Of a DNA stretch of 16,125 nt, positions 1-7,491 are shown piece by piece; positions within the stretch are counted from its first letter, which is position 1; each line of letters starts with the position of its first letter. The position numbers and the translations under genes were made by a program. The notes below the pieces were generated by a model. That model had not been told where the DNA came from and made no database searches. It worked only from the letters and a program-made list of their open reading frames with translations. The stretch comes from Betaproteobacteria bacterium (GTDB taxonomy: Bacteria > Pseudomonadota > Gammaproteobacteria > Burkholderiales > Burkholderiaceae_C), in NCBI GenBank assembly GCA_025354965.1, contig JANXLW010000016.1, positions 1-16,125 of the forward strand, in the 5' to 3' direction.

Positions 1-274
1 GAAGGGGCCGCTCAAACGTGCGCCAGGCATTGACGGGCACACCAAGTCCGACACTGATCACTTTCAAATTGGGGTTCATGCCTGGGGAAGCCAGCTCAAT
101 TGCCGCTTCATAGGCATCAAGATCAATCAATAACAAATGAGGCTTCAAGTTCACCTCCGGCGTCCACAATGCATACGAGGTGGGTCGGCCAAGGGACAGC
201 TTGAATAAAGTGTTTAGAGCGTGGCGCTCAACATCGTTGAAACCTACAACCTTCACATAAACGCATAGACCCAT
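1..274 (-). CDS. Partial protein, possibly a response-regulator-like protein (N-terminal part)
   Basis: An open frame on the minus strand runs off the left edge of the window. It begins at the ATG at 274-272 and gives 91 residues, starting MGLCVYVKVVGFNDVERHAL. An in-frame TGA lies a short way upstream, so the true N-terminus is inside the window; the GTG seven codons in (VKVVGF) is an alternative start, and neither has a clear Shine-Dalgarno sequence. The stretch with HLLLIDLD followed by LKVISVGLG looks like the second and third strands of a receiver-like alpha/beta fold, and the pattern VGFxxxERxALxxxF resembles Comamonadaceae proteins annotated as response regulators. That assignment is from memory of the family and is tentative. 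It lies 54 bases downstream of the substrate-binding protein gene on the same strand and could be co-transcribed with it. Confidence 0.55.
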   Translation of the reverse strand, partial: MGLCVYVKVVGFNDVERHALNTLFKLSLGRPTSYALWTPEVNLKPHLLLIDLDAYEAAIELASPGMNPNLKVISVGLGVPVNAWRTFERPL

Positions 275-328
275 GATTGAAAAGCTTTCAAAGTGGCAGG
301 TTCACGCAAATCATGAATTCCCCCACAG

Positions 329-1540
329 CTACCTCATGGCAGCTGGTGATCTGCGCGCCATCACATAGTCATCATGCGGCATGTAGGCCTTGCCATCGGC
401 ATAGCGCCATTGCACCATGGTCCCCTTGCCTGCGCGCTGATCGAGCTTACCCACAAAAGCGCCCATGGTCGACTGGTGGTCAATGGCGCGGAACTCGGCG
501 GGGCCAAAAGGCGTGCTGAATTTGAGACCACGCATGGCGATCACCAGTTTCTCGTTGTCCGTGCTTTTGGCTTTTTTAATGGCTGCAAAAATGGCTTGCA
601 TAGTGGCATAACCAACTACCGAGCCTACTTTCGGATGCTCGTTGAATTTCTTGTAGTAGTTGCTGGCAAATGATGCATGCTCACGCGTATCAATTTGATC
701 CCACGGATAACCCGTGACGATCCAGCCCCCGCCAGCCGTCAGCATGGGTGTTTCATCCTTGAGCATGTCCAGGTACTCGGGTTCCCCTGACAGCATCGAG
801 ACCACCGGCATCTTTGGAAACACATTGCGCTGATTGCCTTCGCGCACCAGCTTGGCCAGGTCAGCGCCAAAGGTGACGTTGAAAATTGCATCCGGCCTGG
901 CTTGCATGATCGCCTGCAAGGTCGTACCGGCATCCAGTTTGCCTAGAGCTGGCCACTGTTCTGCAACGAACTCAACATCGGGCCGCTTGGCCTTGAGTAG
1001 CTCCTTGAAGCTGGCCACGGCGCTTTGTCCATATTCGTAGTTGGGTGCAATGGTCGCCCAGCGCTTGGCGGGCAGTTTAACGGCTTCCTCTACCAACATG
1101 GCAGCTTGCATGTAGGTGCTGGGGCGCAAGCGGAAGGTATATCGATTGCCCTTCTCCCAAACAAGTGCATCCGTCAGGGGTTCGCTGGCAATGAAAAGTC
1201 GCTTGTTCTTGGCGGCATGATCGGCCAATGCCAGCCCGACATTGGACAGAAACCCGCCGGCCAGCACATCTACTTTTTCACTTGAAGTCAACTCCACGGC
1301 GTGGCGCAGGGCTTCCTCCGGCTTGCCCGCATCATCGCGTGCGATGACCTCAACCCGGCGACCCAGCAGTCCACCGGCATCATTGATCTCCTCAACCGCC
1401 AACTGCCAGCCCTGACGGTATGGCGTGGTGAACTGCGGCATGCTGGAGTAGCTGTTGATCTCGCCAATCTTGATAGGTCGGATCTGTGCCGAACCGCCAA
1501 CAACCGACAACGACAATAGACCAGCAATCAATATCTTCAT
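329..1540 (-). CDS. Branched-chain amino acid-type ABC transporter substrate-binding protein
   Basis: This is a 403-residue periplasmic binding protein of the Leu/Ile/Val-binding (Peripla_BP_6, type I) family. The N-terminus MKILIAGLLSLSVVGGSA is a typical Sec signal peptide with likely cleavage after GSA. The mature part begins with IKIGEINSYSS and has the family signature AVEEINDAGGLLGRRVEVI (about residues 55-75), followed by DDAGKPEEA and the two-lobed alternation. I chose ATG 1540 because GGAGG sits 4 bases upstream of it; a longer frame from a GTG at 1561 would translate through that site and lose the signal peptide. Proteins of this family capture amino acids, amides, urea or other small solutes for an ABC importer; the ligand cannot be read from sequence. 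No permease or ATPase gene is nearby, so it is an orphan component here. It is divergent from the ribokinase/nucleoside hydrolase pair, which makes a nucleoside-related ligand conceivable but unproven. Confidence 0.9.
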   Translation of the reverse strand: MKILIAGLLSLSVVGGSAQIRPIKIGEINSYSSMPQFTTPYRQGWQLAVEEINDAGGLLGRRVEVIARDDAGKPEEALRHAVELTSSEKVDVLAGGFLSNVGLALADHAAKNKRLFIASEPLTDALVWEKGNRYTFRLRPSTYMQAAMLVEEAVKLPAKRWATIAPNYEYGQSAVASFKELLKAKRPDVEFVAEQWPALGKLDAGTTLQAIMQARPDAIFNVTFGADLAKLVREGNQRNVFPKMPVVSMLSGEPEYLDMLKDETPMLTAGGGWIVTGYPWDQIDTREHASFASNYYKKFNEHPKVGSVVGYATMQAIFAAIKKAKSTDNEKLVIAMRGLKFSTPFGPAEFRAIDHQSTMGAFVGKLDQRAGKGTMVQWRYADGKAYMPHDDYVMARRSPAAMR

Positions 1541-1551
1541 AGAACCTCCAG
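1541..1551 (-). promoter_or_regulatory. Shine-Dalgarno of the substrate-binding protein gene
   Basis: Read on the minus strand, TGGAGGTTCT directly precedes the ATG at 1540. The GGAGG core with a 4-base spacer decides the start against the upstream in-frame GTG at 1561. Confidence 0.7.
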
Positions 1552-1600
1552 GGATTCGCACTTTAGCAGGCCCGCGTAGCGCAACATTTGTTTGTTAACC

Positions 1601-1630
1601 ATAATCGGGCCAGCCCGCTTTGATTGTCAA
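1601..1630 (-). promoter_or_regulatory. Candidate sigma-70 promoter for the substrate-binding protein gene
   Basis: On the minus strand a perfect TTGACA (1630-1625) is followed after 18 bases by GATTAT (1606-1601), which matches four of six -10 positions. It lies about 60 bases upstream of the start codon in the divergent intergenic region shared with the ribokinase gene. Position and -35 quality are good; the -10 box is only moderate. Confidence 0.4.
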
Positions 1631-1652
1631 GGCATCCTAAGTCAATTCAAAC

Positions 1653-2597
1653 ATGATTCTTGTCGCCGGATCTGCCAATCTCGATTTTGTCGTTCGATCA
1701 CCCCACATTCCGGCTCCCGGCGAAACCGTGCTGGGACGGGACTTCAAGACATTCCCTGGCGGCAAAGGTGCCAACCAGGCGGTTGCTTGCTCGCGCGCTG
1801 GTGGTGTACCGACTCATTTGCTGCTGGCGCTTGGTGATGACGCGTTTGCCCTGCCACTGGAAGCGTCCTTGCAAGCGGCAAAAGTGAACCTGCATATCGT
1901 GCGCAGCAAGACTCTGGCCACCGGAATCGCCTTCATCTGCGTATCGGATGCTGCAGAAAACGCGATCACAGTCGCACCGGGTGCCAACCACTGCCTGCAG
2001 CTGATCGACTTGCCACCACTGGATGGATTCACGCACTTACTGCTTCAACTCGAAATTCCGCTGGATGTTGTTACAGCTTACGCTCGGGCAGCACGAGCGC
2101 GAGGCGTCACGGTGGTTCTCAACGCGGCACCAGCACAACATCTGCCGCATGAATTTCTGGCACTGATTGATGTACTGATTGTGAATGAGGGTGAACTGGC
2201 GGTTGTCGCCAATTTTTCTGGCAGCATTGCCCAGTGCCTGGCGCTGGTTGATGTACCGTGCGTCATAGTAACCCTCGGGAAACACGGCTGTTGCGCGCGC
2301 GCTGACGGTGTTTATTTGCTCCAGCCGGCGTTCGACGTGACTCCGATCGATACCACTGGTGCTGGCGATACATTCTGCGGCGTACTGGTCGCTGCATTGA
2401 GCGAGCAGGAAAGCCTGCAACAGGCATTGCGAATGGCCAGCGCAGCGGCTGCCCTGGCCTGCACTCGGTTCGGTGCTCAATCAAGTATTCCAACGCTAGA
2501 CGAAGTCGCCGCATTTTTTGGCAATCACGCCAATGCCACTGATGCTCAACACGCAGAGCTCATGAAATTTTGTGGCTTCAACTTTCCAACTGGATAA
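1653..2597 (+). CDS. rbsK: Ribokinase (PfkB-family carbohydrate kinase)
   Basis: This 314-residue protein belongs to the PfkB/ribokinase family, which phosphorylates ribose to ribose-5-phosphate with ATP in the cytoplasm. The N-terminus ILVAGSANLDFV carries the conserved sugar-contacting Asp11. The first signature PGGKGANQAVA is at residues 35-45, and the second PfkB signature DTTGAGDTFCG is at 233-243, where Asp239 is the expected catalytic base and GAGD forms the anion hole. Length is normal for RbsK (about 305-315). The start has no strong Shine-Dalgarno sequence. The nucleoside hydrolase gene begins 5 bases after the stop, so the pair is probably one operon: the hydrolase would release free ribose and this kinase would return it to central metabolism. 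The PfkB family also contains adenosine, inosine and other sugar kinases, so ribose specificity is inferred from the GGKGANQA motif and the neighbour. Confidence 0.88.
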   Translation: MILVAGSANLDFVVRSPHIPAPGETVLGRDFKTFPGGKGANQAVACSRAGGVPTHLLLALGDDAFALPLEASLQAAKVNLHIVRSKTLATGIAFICVSDAAENAITVAPGANHCLQLIDLPPLDGFTHLLLQLEIPLDVVTAYARAARARGVTVVLNAAPAQHLPHEFLALIDVLIVNEGELAVVANFSGSIAQCLALVDVPCVIVTLGKHGCCARADGVYLLQPAFDVTPIDTTGAGDTFCGVLVAALSEQESLQQALRMASAAAALACTRFGAQSSIPTLDEVAAFFGNHANATDAQHAELMKFCGFNFPTG

Positions 2598-2602
2598 ATG
2601 AC

Positions 2603-3595
2603 ATGAACGCAGGCCACTACAAAGTTATTTATGACACCGACCCCGGCGTGGATGACGCCATGGCACTTTACTTTGCACTGGCCCACCCCGCCATCGACCT
2701 GGTGGGCATCACCACGACTTTTGGCAATGTCACAGTGGAACAGGCGACGACCAATGCTTTGTATCTCACCAGCATCGCCGGCAGGAGCGTCCCCGTCACA
2801 AAGGGTGTTGCCACTCCTCAATGCAAGTCCCCAAAATCACCTCCCACCCATATTCATGGCGCCGATGGGCTGGGAAATCTACCTTCTCGTATTGCGGCGT
2901 CGAACCTGCTCGACCCACGATCCTCGGCCCAGTTCATCGTCGACAAGGCTCGTGCCCAGCCGGGCGCGATAACGTTGGTGGCAGTAGGCCCGCTGGGCAA
3001 CCTGAGCCTGGCTCTCAAGCTCGAACCCAGGCTACCGCAGTTGTTGCGCGAAGTCATCGTCATGGGCGGTACGGTTATCGAGCCAGGCAACGTATCACCG
3101 GTGGCCGAGGCCAATATCTGGAACGACCCGCACGCCGCTGACCACGTATTCAGCGCTGGGTGGAAGCTCACCATGGTGGGGCTGGATGTAACCCACCAAG
3201 TGCGCGTGCCGCTGTCCATGGTGGCGCGCATCGCCGGGCATCATCGGCACCGCGCTACCGATACACTGCTGCATGCCGTAGAGTTCTATGCACGCTTTTA
3301 CACCGGCCTGTATGCCCACGTGGCCCATGAACCAGGCTGCTTTGCGCACGATGTACTGGCCTTCATCTATCTGGTGCAACCGGAATTATTCACCCTCGTG
3401 GAGGGCGCCATCCGCGTCTCCACTGAAGGCCTGAGTCAGGGCCAAACCATGATGAACCGACGCGATTTCATCGACTATCCACAAGCGGGCTGGGAGAACG
3501 ACGAACCATCGACCCGGGCGTGCATGCAAGTACAAGCAGAGGCCTGCAAAACCTTGCTTGAAGAGACCCTGATGGGAACCTGGCTCAGCCGTTGA
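2603..3595 (+). CDS. Nucleoside hydrolase (inosine/uridine-preferring family)
   Basis: This 330-residue enzyme of the calcium-dependent nucleoside hydrolase family cleaves the N-glycosidic bond of ribonucleosides to give free base and ribose. The family fingerprint DTDPGVDDAMAL is at residues 11-22, where Asp13, Asp17 and Asp18 are the expected ribose/calcium and catalytic residues. Other hallmarks are HGADGLGN (85-92), VAVGPLGNLSLAL, VMGG, EANIWNDPHAAD (Asn174-Asp175) and a C-terminal HD (His249-Asp250) corresponding to the last calcium-binding Asp. I used ATG 2603; a TTG at 2570 in the same frame would overlap the ribokinase gene and add 11 residues of no family similarity. The substrate range (purine, pyrimidine or broad) cannot be fixed from sequence. 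The tight spacing to the ribokinase gene supports nucleoside salvage/catabolism. Confidence 0.92.
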   Translation: MNAGHYKVIYDTDPGVDDAMALYFALAHPAIDLVGITTTFGNVTVEQATTNALYLTSIAGRSVPVTKGVATPQCKSPKSPPTHIHGADGLGNLPSRIAASNLLDPRSSAQFIVDKARAQPGAITLVAVGPLGNLSLALKLEPRLPQLLREVIVMGGTVIEPGNVSPVAEANIWNDPHAADHVFSAGWKLTMVGLDVTHQVRVPLSMVARIAGHHRHRATDTLLHAVEFYARFYTGLYAHVAHEPGCFAHDVLAFIYLVQPELFTLVEGAIRVSTEGLSQGQTMMNRRDFIDYPQAGWENDEPSTRACMQVQAEACKTLLEETLMGTWLSR

Positions 3596-3607
3596 GGGCC
3601 TCGATAT

Positions 3608-3663
3608 TCTTTATATCCAATTTGCATATAAACATCACAAAAATATATTTCACGATATAAAGA
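3608..3663. repeat. AT-rich inverted repeats upstream of the sulfate assimilation operon
   Basis: A 10-base arm TCTTTATATC at 3608-3617 is exactly mirrored by GATATAAAGA at 3654-3663. A second, tighter repeat uses part of the same left arm: TTTATAT at 3610-3616 and ATATAAA at 3626-3632 with a 9-base spacer. GATAT/ATATC (3603-3607 and 3613-3617) forms a third. The region is strikingly AT-rich against the GC-rich surroundings and flanks a candidate promoter. In this position, ahead of cys genes, the natural candidate ligand is a CysB/Cbl-like LysR-type activator. That is inference; no consensus was tested. Confidence 0.55.
3622..3649 (+). promoter_or_regulatory. Candidate promoter of the TSUP-cysI-DUF934-cysHDN operon
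   Basis: TTGCAT (3622-3627) and TATATT (3644-3649) are separated by 16 bases. The -10 box matches five of six consensus positions while the -35 matches only TTG, the usual picture for an activator-dependent promoter. It is embedded in the inverted repeats of 3608-3663 and lies about 40 bases upstream of the first gene. Confidence 0.45.
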
Positions 3664-3685
3664 TGTGTCGTTACAGTCGGCACCC

Positions 3686-4477
3686 ATGCATGACTTTGCG
3701 TTTATCTTTGCTGGTTTTTTTGTAGGACTGATCGTCGGACTGACCGGTGTCGGCGGCGGCTCGCTGATGACGCCGATACTGATTTTCTTTTTTGGCGTCA
3801 AGCCGTACATGGCAGTGGGCACCGACCTGCTGTTCGCCGCTTTCACCAAGATGGGCGGCACCATCAAATCGGCACGTGCCGGCCGGGTCGATTGGCGTGT
3901 TGTGGCCCATCTTTCGGCCGGCAGTATTCCGGCTGCACTGATCACACTGTTTTTGTTGAACCAGGTGGGCGCTGCCAGCGCCAAAGTGCAAAACCTGATG
4001 ACCACCACGCTGGGCCTGGCCTTGCTTCTCACCGCCGCCGCGACCTTGTACAAGGCAGTTCGTGGCAAAACGGCGCCGTCCTCGGTGCCGGCGGGTCAGG
4101 AAACTCTGGCCGCGACACCACGCCACTGGAGCCTGCCATTGTTGTTTGGCGCCGTCATTGGCACGCTGGTGACACTGACGTCCGTTGGCGCCGGAGCCAT
4201 CGGCGTTACCGTGCTGATGATTTTGTACCCCATGTTGCCGTTGCCACGCATTGTGGCGGCCGACATTGCCTACGCCGTGCCGTTGACTCTGGTGGCCGGA
4301 CTGGGACATGCATCATTGGGTTCGGTGGACTGGCCTTTGCTCGCCAAGTTGCTGGCTGGTTCACTGCCCGGCATCTGGGTCGGTTCACACCTGATGTTGC
4401 GCATCCCGGAACGTGTCATCCGCTCGCTTCTTTCGGTGCTGCTGGCGTATGCCGGTGTGAAATTAATTGCTTTGTAA
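3686..4477 (+). CDS. TSUP-family membrane transporter (TauE/SafE sulfite exporter-like)
   Basis: This 263-residue inner-membrane protein belongs to the TauE/SafE (TSUP) family, which moves sulfite, sulfate, sulfonates or other sulfur-containing anions. It has the expected inverted-repeat layout: the N-terminal helix FAFIFAGFFVGLIVGLTGVGGGSLMTP carries the first repeat motif (GLTGVGGGS), and the second half repeats it as GTLVTLTSVGAGAIGVTVL around residues 160-180. About seven to eight hydrophobic segments are visible. I use ATG 3686; a GTG at 3665 in frame would add seven polar residues. It is the first gene of the sulfate assimilation operon, only 6 bases from cysI, so a role in sulfate uptake or in disposal of excess sulfite is likely. 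Direction and substrate cannot be decided from sequence. Confidence 0.85.
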   Translation: MHDFAFIFAGFFVGLIVGLTGVGGGSLMTPILIFFFGVKPYMAVGTDLLFAAFTKMGGTIKSARAGRVDWRVVAHLSAGSIPAALITLFLLNQVGAASAKVQNLMTTTLGLALLLTAAATLYKAVRGKTAPSSVPAGQETLAATPRHWSLPLLFGAVIGTLVTLTSVGAGAIGVTVLMILYPMLPLPRIVAADIAYAVPLTLVAGLGHASLGSVDWPLLAKLLAGSLPGIWVGSHLMLRIPERVIRSLLSVLLAYAGVKLIAL

Positions 4478-4483
4478 TCCCCT

Positions 4484-6298
4484 ATGTACCAATACACCGA
4501 CTTCGACCGCCAGTTTGTACACAGCCGCGCGGCACAATACCGTGACCAGCTGGAGCGCAACCTTGCCGGTCAGCTTAGCGACGATGATTTCCGCCCGCTG
4601 CGGCTGCAAAACGGTTGGTATGTGCAACGTTACGCGCCGATGCTGCGTGTCGCCGTGCCTTACGGCGAGTTGGCAAGCAGCCAGCTACGCGTACTAGCCC
4701 GGATTGCACGCGAGTACGACCAGCCCAGTGAACAGGTATTCCAAAAGGCACAAAGCACGCAGGCCGGTTTCGGCACACATAAACTGCCGACCGGCTATGG
4801 CCACTTCACTACCCGTCAGAATGTCCAGTTCAACTGGATTGCGCTGGACAAGAGCGCCGACGTCATGGATTTGCTGGCCTCGGTCAACATGCACGGCATT
4901 CAGACCAGCGGCAACTGTATTCGCAACATCACCAGCGACGAGCGCGCCGGCATTGCGGTGGACGAAATTGCGGACCCACGCCCGTTCTGTGAAATCCTGC
5001 GCCAATGGAGCACGCTGCACCCCGAATTTACGTTTCTGCCGCGCAAGTTCAAGATCGCCGTTTCCGGTGCGCGGGAGGACCGTGCCGCAACTGCTTGGCA
5101 TGATGTTGGCCTGCACGTGCAGCGTGACAGAAGCGGAGCCGTCGGCTTCAAAGTGCTGGTCGGTGGCGGCATGGGCCGCACACCGGTGATTGCCAGCATC
5201 ATTCGTGAATTTTTACCCTGGCATCAGATCCTGAATTATCTGGAGGCCGTGGTGCGCGTCTATAACCGCTGGGGTCGTCGCGACAATATGTACAAGGCGC
5301 GCATCAAGATTCTGGTCAAGGCTGAAGGTCGACGCTTCACTGATGAAGTTGAGACCGAATACCAGCAAATCGTTACCGTGGACGGCGCGCCGCACACCAT
5401 CACGCAAGATGAACTCGACCGGGTTACGGCATCCTTTGTACCGCCAACCCTTGACAAGAGTGCACCAGCCGCTGGAGTCCTGGCGTCAAGCTGGTCCAAA
5501 AATGACAGGACCGAATACACCCGTTGGCTGAAACAAAACGTCGCTCCCCACAAGAACCCTGACCTGCGTGCCGTGACCCTGTCATTCAAGCGTCTGGGTT
5601 ACGCTCCGGGTGACGCGACGGCTGACCAGTTGGAAACCGCAGCCGAGTTGGCCGACTATTTTTCAGCCGGAGAAGCACGTGTCACGCACGACCAGAACCT
5701 GCTGCTGCCCTGGGTCCTCAGTGAGCAATTGCCCGAGCTGTGGCGCGCTGCCCGCAAAGCTGGTTTTGCCCGCTCCAATGTCCGGTTGCTGACTGACATG
5801 ATTGCCTGCCCGGGCGGTGATTTTTGTGCCCTGGCCAATGCCCGCTCGATCCCGATTGCCGAGGCCATTACCGAGCGCTACCAGGACATGGACGAATTGC
5901 ATGACTTGGGCGAGATCGATTTGCACATCAGTGGGTGCATCAACTCCTGCGGTCACCACCACAGTGGTCATATCGGTATCCTGGGTGTCGACAAGGACGG
6001 GCGCGAGTGGTACCAGGTATCACTGGGTGGCTCCGACGGCTCCACGTTAAGCGGCTCATCCGTAGCCGGCAAGGTGATTGGCCCCTCGTTTTCGGCGTCT
6101 GAAGTGGCCGATGTGGTGGAGGCGCTGCTTGAAACTTACAAGAGTCAACGCCTGGCGGGCGAGACCTTTATCGGCGCCGTGCGACGCATCGGCTTGCCAC
6201 CTTTTCGCGATGCCGCCAACCGCGTTCGCCATGAAACCGGCAACGCCGATGAAGCCCATAACATCCGCCTCAAAACCGCTGATGCATTGACTGACTGA
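4484..6298 (+). CDS. cysI: Sulfite reductase hemoprotein subunit (siroheme/[4Fe-4S])
   Basis: This 604-residue protein of the nitrite/sulfite reductase family catalyses the six-electron reduction of sulfite to sulfide. It shows both ferredoxin-like and siroheme halves: TGYGHFTTRQNVQFNWI and TSGNCIRNIT in the first half, then ACPGGDFCALA (Cys442, Cys448) and SGCINSCGHHHSGHIGILG (Cys485, Cys489). Those four cysteines in the C-x5-C and C-x3-C pattern ligate the [4Fe-4S] cluster bridged to siroheme. Length is slightly above E. coli CysI. No cysJ flavoprotein gene is present, so the electron donor is probably a ferredoxin rather than a NADPH flavoprotein subunit; fdxA and a ferredoxin-NADP reductase gene lie downstream. 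A nitrite reductase role is less likely given the cysH/cysD/cysN neighbours. No clear Shine-Dalgarno sequence precedes the ATG. Confidence 0.93.
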   Translation: MYQYTDFDRQFVHSRAAQYRDQLERNLAGQLSDDDFRPLRLQNGWYVQRYAPMLRVAVPYGELASSQLRVLARIAREYDQPSEQVFQKAQSTQAGFGTHKLPTGYGHFTTRQNVQFNWIALDKSADVMDLLASVNMHGIQTSGNCIRNITSDERAGIAVDEIADPRPFCEILRQWSTLHPEFTFLPRKFKIAVSGAREDRAATAWHDVGLHVQRDRSGAVGFKVLVGGGMGRTPVIASIIREFLPWHQILNYLEAVVRVYNRWGRRDNMYKARIKILVKAEGRRFTDEVETEYQQIVTVDGAPHTITQDELDRVTASFVPPTLDKSAPAAGVLASSWSKNDRTEYTRWLKQNVAPHKNPDLRAVTLSFKRLGYAPGDATADQLETAAELADYFSAGEARVTHDQNLLLPWVLSEQLPELWRAARKAGFARSNVRLLTDMIACPGGDFCALANARSIPIAEAITERYQDMDELHDLGEIDLHISGCINSCGHHHSGHIGILGVDKDGREWYQVSLGGSDGSTLSGSSVAGKVIGPSFSASEVADVVEALLETYKSQRLAGETFIGAVRRIGLPPFRDAANRVRHETGNADEAHNIRLKTADALTD

Positions 6299-6310
6299 GC
6301 GCTATCCACC

Positions 6311-6733
6311 ATGTCACCAAACACTCTCAAACTAGTAGTTGCCAACGCTAATTCGGCGGTGGTTGACACCTTGAATGTCATAACTTTGGCCAGTGATGAA
6401 GATCCCCGAAAAGTGAACCTTGAAGGCGTTCAACGCATTGACCTGAATTTCCCGAAATTCACCGATGGTCGCGCCTTCAGTCAAGCCTTTTTGCTGCGTC
6501 GGCGCCTCGGTTTCAAAGGGGAAATTCGTGCCACTGGCGACGTTCTGATTGACCAATTGCTTCAAATGCAACGCAGTGGGTTTGACGCGGCGGTGTTACG
6601 CGAAGACCAGAACCTGGCGTTTGCACAGCGCCAATTGGGGCGCTACCAGGTGTTTTACCAAGGTGACGCGGTGGCGACCAACCCCCGTTTCGCGCTCGCT
6701 GGATCGCCCGTCAATTCGGGAGTTGCCGCGTGA
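6311..6733 (+). CDS. DUF934 family protein (sulfite-reductase-linked)
   Basis: This 140-residue protein matches the DUF934 pattern, with the conserved core DGRAFSQAFLLRRRLGFKGEIRATGDVLIDQL at about residues 52-85 and MQRSGFDAAVLRED after it. Members are found almost always directly after cysI and before cysH in beta- and gammaproteobacteria, but no biochemical activity is established to my knowledge. It lacks a signal peptide, membrane segment or cysteine motif, so it is probably a cytoplasmic accessory factor. It starts 12 bases after cysI and its TGA overlaps the GTG start of cysH by 4 bases, which suggests translational coupling. A role in electron delivery to, or maturation or stability of, CysI is a guess from context only. 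Confidence 0.85.
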   Translation: MSPNTLKLVVANANSAVVDTLNVITLASDEDPRKVNLEGVQRIDLNFPKFTDGRAFSQAFLLRRRLGFKGEIRATGDVLIDQLLQMQRSGFDAAVLREDQNLAFAQRQLGRYQVFYQGDAVATNPRFALAGSPVNSGVAA

Positions 6734-7491
6734 GCGCCGTTGAACTTAACGCCCGCGCCGCTGCCGACTTTGAAGCCAAGCTGGCGCAGACCACTGCTTT
6801 GCTGCAGCAAGCCGCGCGTGACTATGCGCCATTGACCCCAGGCGAGGCCGCTCGAATTAGCCAAGCATCCAGTCTGGGCGCGGAAGATATGGTGCTCAGT
6901 CACCTGATCAACACCTTGCAGCTTGACTTCGGCATTTTTGTGCTGGAAACCGGCATGCTGCATCCCGAAACGCTTGACTTGCTGACTCGCCTCAGGGCGA
7001 CTTCACGCGCACCTGTCGAGGTATTCACTCCCACAACCGAGGCGGTGGTGGAATTCGTCAAACGCGAAGGCAAAGACGCGATGTACAAGAGCATCACGTT
7101 GCGCAAGGCCTGCTGCCAGATTCGCAAAATGGAACCGCTCTCACGAGCGCTGGCTGGTAAGGCGGCCTGGATCACCGGCCTGCGCCGGGAACAATCCGGC
7201 GCCCGGGCCGAAGTGCCACTTATCGACAGCACCGATAAAGCAAGTGTCAAAATCAACCCGTTGGCCAATTGGACCTGGGGTGACGTATGGCACTTCATCG
7301 CCCTCAACAAGATTGACTACAACCCGCTGCATGACCAATTTTTCCCCAGTATCGGCTGCGCCCCCTGCACCCGGGCCATCAGCGTGGGCGAGGACTTTCG
7401 CGCCGGTCGCTGGTGGTGGGAAGACGAAGCGGCCAAAGAATGCGGCCTGCACGTCGCCCAGTCCAGTATTCTTTCGAAAGCGCTCACATGA
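6730..7491 (+). CDS. cysH: Adenylyl-sulfate (APS) reductase, assimilatory, [4Fe-4S] type
   Basis: This 253-residue enzyme of the CysH family reduces adenylyl sulfate to sulfite and AMP using thioredoxin or glutaredoxin. The iron-sulfur signature of the APS-using branch is complete: KACCQIRK (Cys128, Cys129) and GCAPCTRA (Cys210, Cys213). The catalytic C-terminal motif KECGLH has Cys238. ITGLRREQS is the conserved substrate-binding arginine segment. The PAPS-specific enzymes of enteric bacteria lack the paired cysteines, so APS specificity follows from established family knowledge. That fits the absence of an APS kinase gene (cysC) here. The start is the GTG at 6730 overlapping the DUF934 stop; the stop overlaps the cysD ATG by 4 bases. 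Confidence 0.93.
   Translation: MSAVELNARAAADFEAKLAQTTALLQQAARDYAPLTPGEAARISQASSLGAEDMVLSHLINTLQLDFGIFVLETGMLHPETLDLLTRLRATSRAPVEVFTPTTEAVVEFVKREGKDAMYKSITLRKACCQIRKMEPLSRALAGKAAWITGLRREQSGARAEVPLIDSTDKASVKINPLANWTWGDVWHFIALNKIDYNPLHDQFFPSIGCAPCTRAISVGEDFRAGRWWWEDEAAKECGLHVAQSSILSKALT

Noticed and set aside
1541..1652. Riboswitch or leader structure upstream of the ribokinase gene
   Set aside because: The space is only about 110 bases, shared with the divergent promoter, and no recognisable aptamer core was seen.
2037..2514. Long minus-strand frames (147 and 83 codons) opposite the ribokinase gene
   Set aside because: They are antisense shadows of a well-supported gene with clear PfkB motifs, and have no ribosome-binding site or domain of their own.
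3671..4309. 212-codon minus-strand frame opposite the TSUP gene
   Set aside because: It is rich in His, Gln and Arg as expected for an antisense reading; the plus strand encodes an unmistakable membrane transporter.
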